From the NCBI RefSeq assembly GCF_004000215.1, contig NZ_RBVY01000001.1, positions 372,001 to 436,000 on the forward strand: 64,000 nt of DNA. The letters are read 5' to 3'. Of the stretch, positions 62,331 to 64,000 are shown in pieces. The first letter of the stretch is position 1. Each line of letters starts with the position of its first letter. Under the pieces are notes generated by a model. It was given only the letters and a program-made list of their open reading frames with translations. It was not told the origin of the DNA and ran no database searches. Origin of the DNA: Nitratireductor alexandrii. Lineage in GTDB: Bacteria; Pseudomonadota; Alphaproteobacteria; Rhizobiales; Rhizobiaceae. The position numbers and the translations under genes were made by a program.

Positions 62331-64000
62331 ATGAACCACATGGCCAGCCACCACCACGCAGACGCCCGCGCCGCGCGCGCCAAGTCGCGGACGCATCACG
62401 GCCATGACGCTCATGGCGGCCACGACCATGGCGCGATGATCGCGGACTACCGCAGGCGCTTTTGGATCACGCTCGTCCTGACCGTGCCGATCCTGCTGCT
62501 CGCCCCGATGATCCAGGGCTGGCTGGGTCTCGAGCAGGCGCTCGACTTTTCGGGCGACGCCTCTGTGCTCGCCGCGTTGTCCTCGGTCGTCTATTTTTAT
62601 GGCGGCTGGCCGTTCCTGTCCGGCTTCTGGTCCGAGATGCGCACCGGCCGCACCGGCATGATGACGCTGATCGCGGTGGCCATCACCGCGGCCTATGCCT
62701 ATTCGATGGCGATGGTCGCCATCGGCTCTCAGGAGACCTTCTTCTGGGAGTTGGCGACGCTGATCGCCATCATGCTGCTTGGCCATTGGATCGAGATGAA
62801 GTCGATCATCGGCGCGGGCAAGGCGCTCGAAAAGCTCGCCGCGCTGATGCCAGACACCGCCCATCTGGTCGAGCCCGATGGCGGCATCCGCGATGTCTCG
62901 GTCTCGGATTTGAACGGCGGCGAGACGCTGCTGGTCAAGCCCGGAGAGAAGGTTCCCGCAGACGCGGTGATCGTCAAGGGCGAGTCGGCGCTCAACGAGG
63001 CCATGCTGACCGGCGAGTCCAGGCCGGTCCACAAGGGGCCGGAGGCGCAGGTGATCGGCGGCTCGATCAATGGCGAGGGCGCGCTCACCATCAAGGTCGT
63101 GCACACCGGCGAAGACAGCTTCCTGTCCAACGTCATCAGACTGGTCGAGGACGCGCAGGCCAGCAAGTCGAAGACCCAGGATCTGGCCAACAACGCCGCG
63201 CGCTGGCTGACCTTCATCGCCCTCGGCGGCGGCCTGGTCACCGTTCTTTTCTGGACGCTTGCGACCGGCCAGGGCTTTGCCTTCGCCATGGAGCGCGCGG
63301 TGACTGTCATGGTCATCGCCTGCCCGCATGCGCTGGGGCTGGCCGTGCCGCTGGTGGTGGCGCGCTCGACGGCGATCGCCGCCGGCAACGGCCTCCTGAT
63401 CCGCGACCGCACCGCCTTCGAGGAGGCGCGCAATACCCAGGCCATCATCTTCGACAAGACCGGCACGCTGACCAAGGGCGAATTCGGCATCACCGACACT
63501 CTGGTCTTCGACACGCGCTACAAGGAGGCCGAAATCGTCGCCTACGCCGCGGCGGTCGAAAGCCGGTCGGAACATCCGATCGCCAAGGGCATCGTCAACG
63601 ACGCGCTCGACCTTTGGGGTGTCGACGATTTCAGGGCGATCCCCGGCAAGGGCGCCGAAGGGTCCGTCAAGGGCCGGGACGTGAAGGTCGTCAGCCCCGG
63701 TTACTTGCGCGCCAACGGGTTCGAAATCGGCGATCCGCGTTATGAAACGCTCAGCGGCGAGGGCAAGACGGTTGTGTTCGTGCTGATCGACAACGAACTC
63801 GCCGGGGCGATCGCGCTTGCCGACATCGTCAGGCCCGAATCCAGGCAGGCCATCGCCGACCTGCAGAAGCTCGGCATCCGCTGTATCATGCTGACCGGCG
63901 ACAACAGGCAAGTGGCCGACTGGGTCGGCCGACAGATCGGGCTCGACGAAGTGATCGCCGAGGTCCTGCCGCAGCAAAAGGCCGAGACGGTCAGAAAGAT
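62331..64000 (+). CDS. copB: CopB-type heavy-metal P-type ATPase (runs off window)
   Basis: ATG 62331 starts MNHMASHHHADARAA. About 556 residues are visible and the gene continues past 64000. The His-rich N-terminus (HHGHDAHGGHDHG) and CPH (Cys331) in the transport helix instead of CPC place it in the CopB subgroup (copper or silver export). Other motifs are LTGES in the actuator domain, the phosphorylated Asp375 in DKTGTLTKGE, SEHPIAKG and LTGDNRQVADW. It exports metal from the cytoplasm using ATP. No CopY/CueR gene is seen, so control may involve the nearby ECF sigma factor. Confidence 0.95.
   Translation, partial: MNHMASHHHADARAARAKSRTHHGHDAHGGHDHGAMIADYRRRFWITLVLTVPILLLAPMIQGWLGLEQALDFSGDASVLAALSSVVYFYGGWPFLSGFWSEMRTGRTGMMTLIAVAITAAYAYSMAMVAIGSQETFFWELATLIAIMLLGHWIEMKSIIGAGKALEKLAALMPDTAHLVEPDGGIRDVSVSDLNGGETLLVKPGEKVPADAVIVKGESALNEAMLTGESRPVHKGPEAQVIGGSINGEGALTIKVVHTGEDSFLSNVIRLVEDAQASKSKTQDLANNAARWLTFIALGGGLVTVLFWTLATGQGFAFAMERAVTVMVIACPHALGLAVPLVVARSTAIAAGNGLLIRDRTAFEEARNTQAIIFDKTGTLTKGEFGITDTLVFDTRYKEAEIVAYAAAVESRSEHPIAKGIVNDALDLWGVDDFRAIPGKGAEGSVKGRDVKVVSPGYLRANGFEIGDPRYETLSGEGKTVVFVLIDNELAGAIALADIVRPESRQAIADLQKLGIRCIMLTGDNRQVADWVGRQIGLDEVIAEVLPQQKAETVRK

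Overview
The window is a GC-rich chromosomal segment from an alphaproteobacterium, most likely of the order Hyphomicrobiales (Rhizobiales). The order guaB, MAPEG protein, oxyR/katG, rsmB, thioesterase, guaA is typical of that group. Gene-transfer-agent-like head and tail families, Tat-exported solute-binding proteins and FAD oxidoreductase/Rrf2 pairs fit the same placement. No species can be named from the sequence alone.

Layout. (1) 1-3675: a TetR-controlled ABC importer (polyamine type) faces a bicupin-ROK gene pair across one palindromic operator. (2) 3732-10206: a complete type II-C CRISPR-Cas locus. It has 21 repeats of 36 bp with 20 spacers of exactly 30 bp, then cas2, cas1 and a 1100-residue cas9 on the minus strand, then a tracrRNA on the plus strand. 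Upstream of the tracrRNA, on the same strand, lies an orphan repeat-like element with its own upstream -10 box and downstream terminator. It could make a Francisella scaRNA-like RNA or, by read-through, a natural single guide (tracr-L-like). This is the most interesting feature of the window. (3) 10520-14772: a small exported protein, a histidine kinase with a dead receiver, a NarL/LuxR response regulator, a secreted glycan-binding-like protein and a membrane protein. (4) 15014-32026: a 17-kb integrative element in the 3' end of a tRNA-Gln gene, bounded by a 17-bp duplication and arm-type repeats. It carries an integrase, HK97/GTA-type head and packaging genes, a tape measure, an iteron-like non-coding region and unknown accessory genes. 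No tail tube, tail fibre, lysis, repressor or recognised replication gene is visible, so it looks like a capsid-forming satellite or a reduced prophage. (5) 32010-49107: core genes (tRNA-Gln, ppx, rlmE, an MFS exporter, an M48 protease, DUF898, guaB, an FAD oxidoreductase with Rrf2, MAPEG, oxyR/katG, rsmB, thioesterase, guaA). (6) 49108-64000: a patchwork island scar downstream of guaA. It holds a truncated P4-type integrase, an IS630 remnant, decayed genes, MFS/TetR, AraC/LysE, Lrp/EamA pairs, a chimeric trbI remnant, a HipBA toxin-antitoxin pair, an ECF sigma factor and a CopB-type metal ATPase that runs off the end.

How it works together. The Cas locus is self-sufficient for adaptation (Cas1-Cas2), interference (Cas9) and guide processing (tracrRNA plus host RNase III). 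The anti-repeat is on the plus strand, so the array must be read from the plus strand, towards the cas genes. OxyR and KatG form a divergent peroxide-defence pair. GuaB and GuaA catalyse successive steps from IMP to GMP. The right-hand island combines efflux, persistence and copper-handling genes with conjugation debris.
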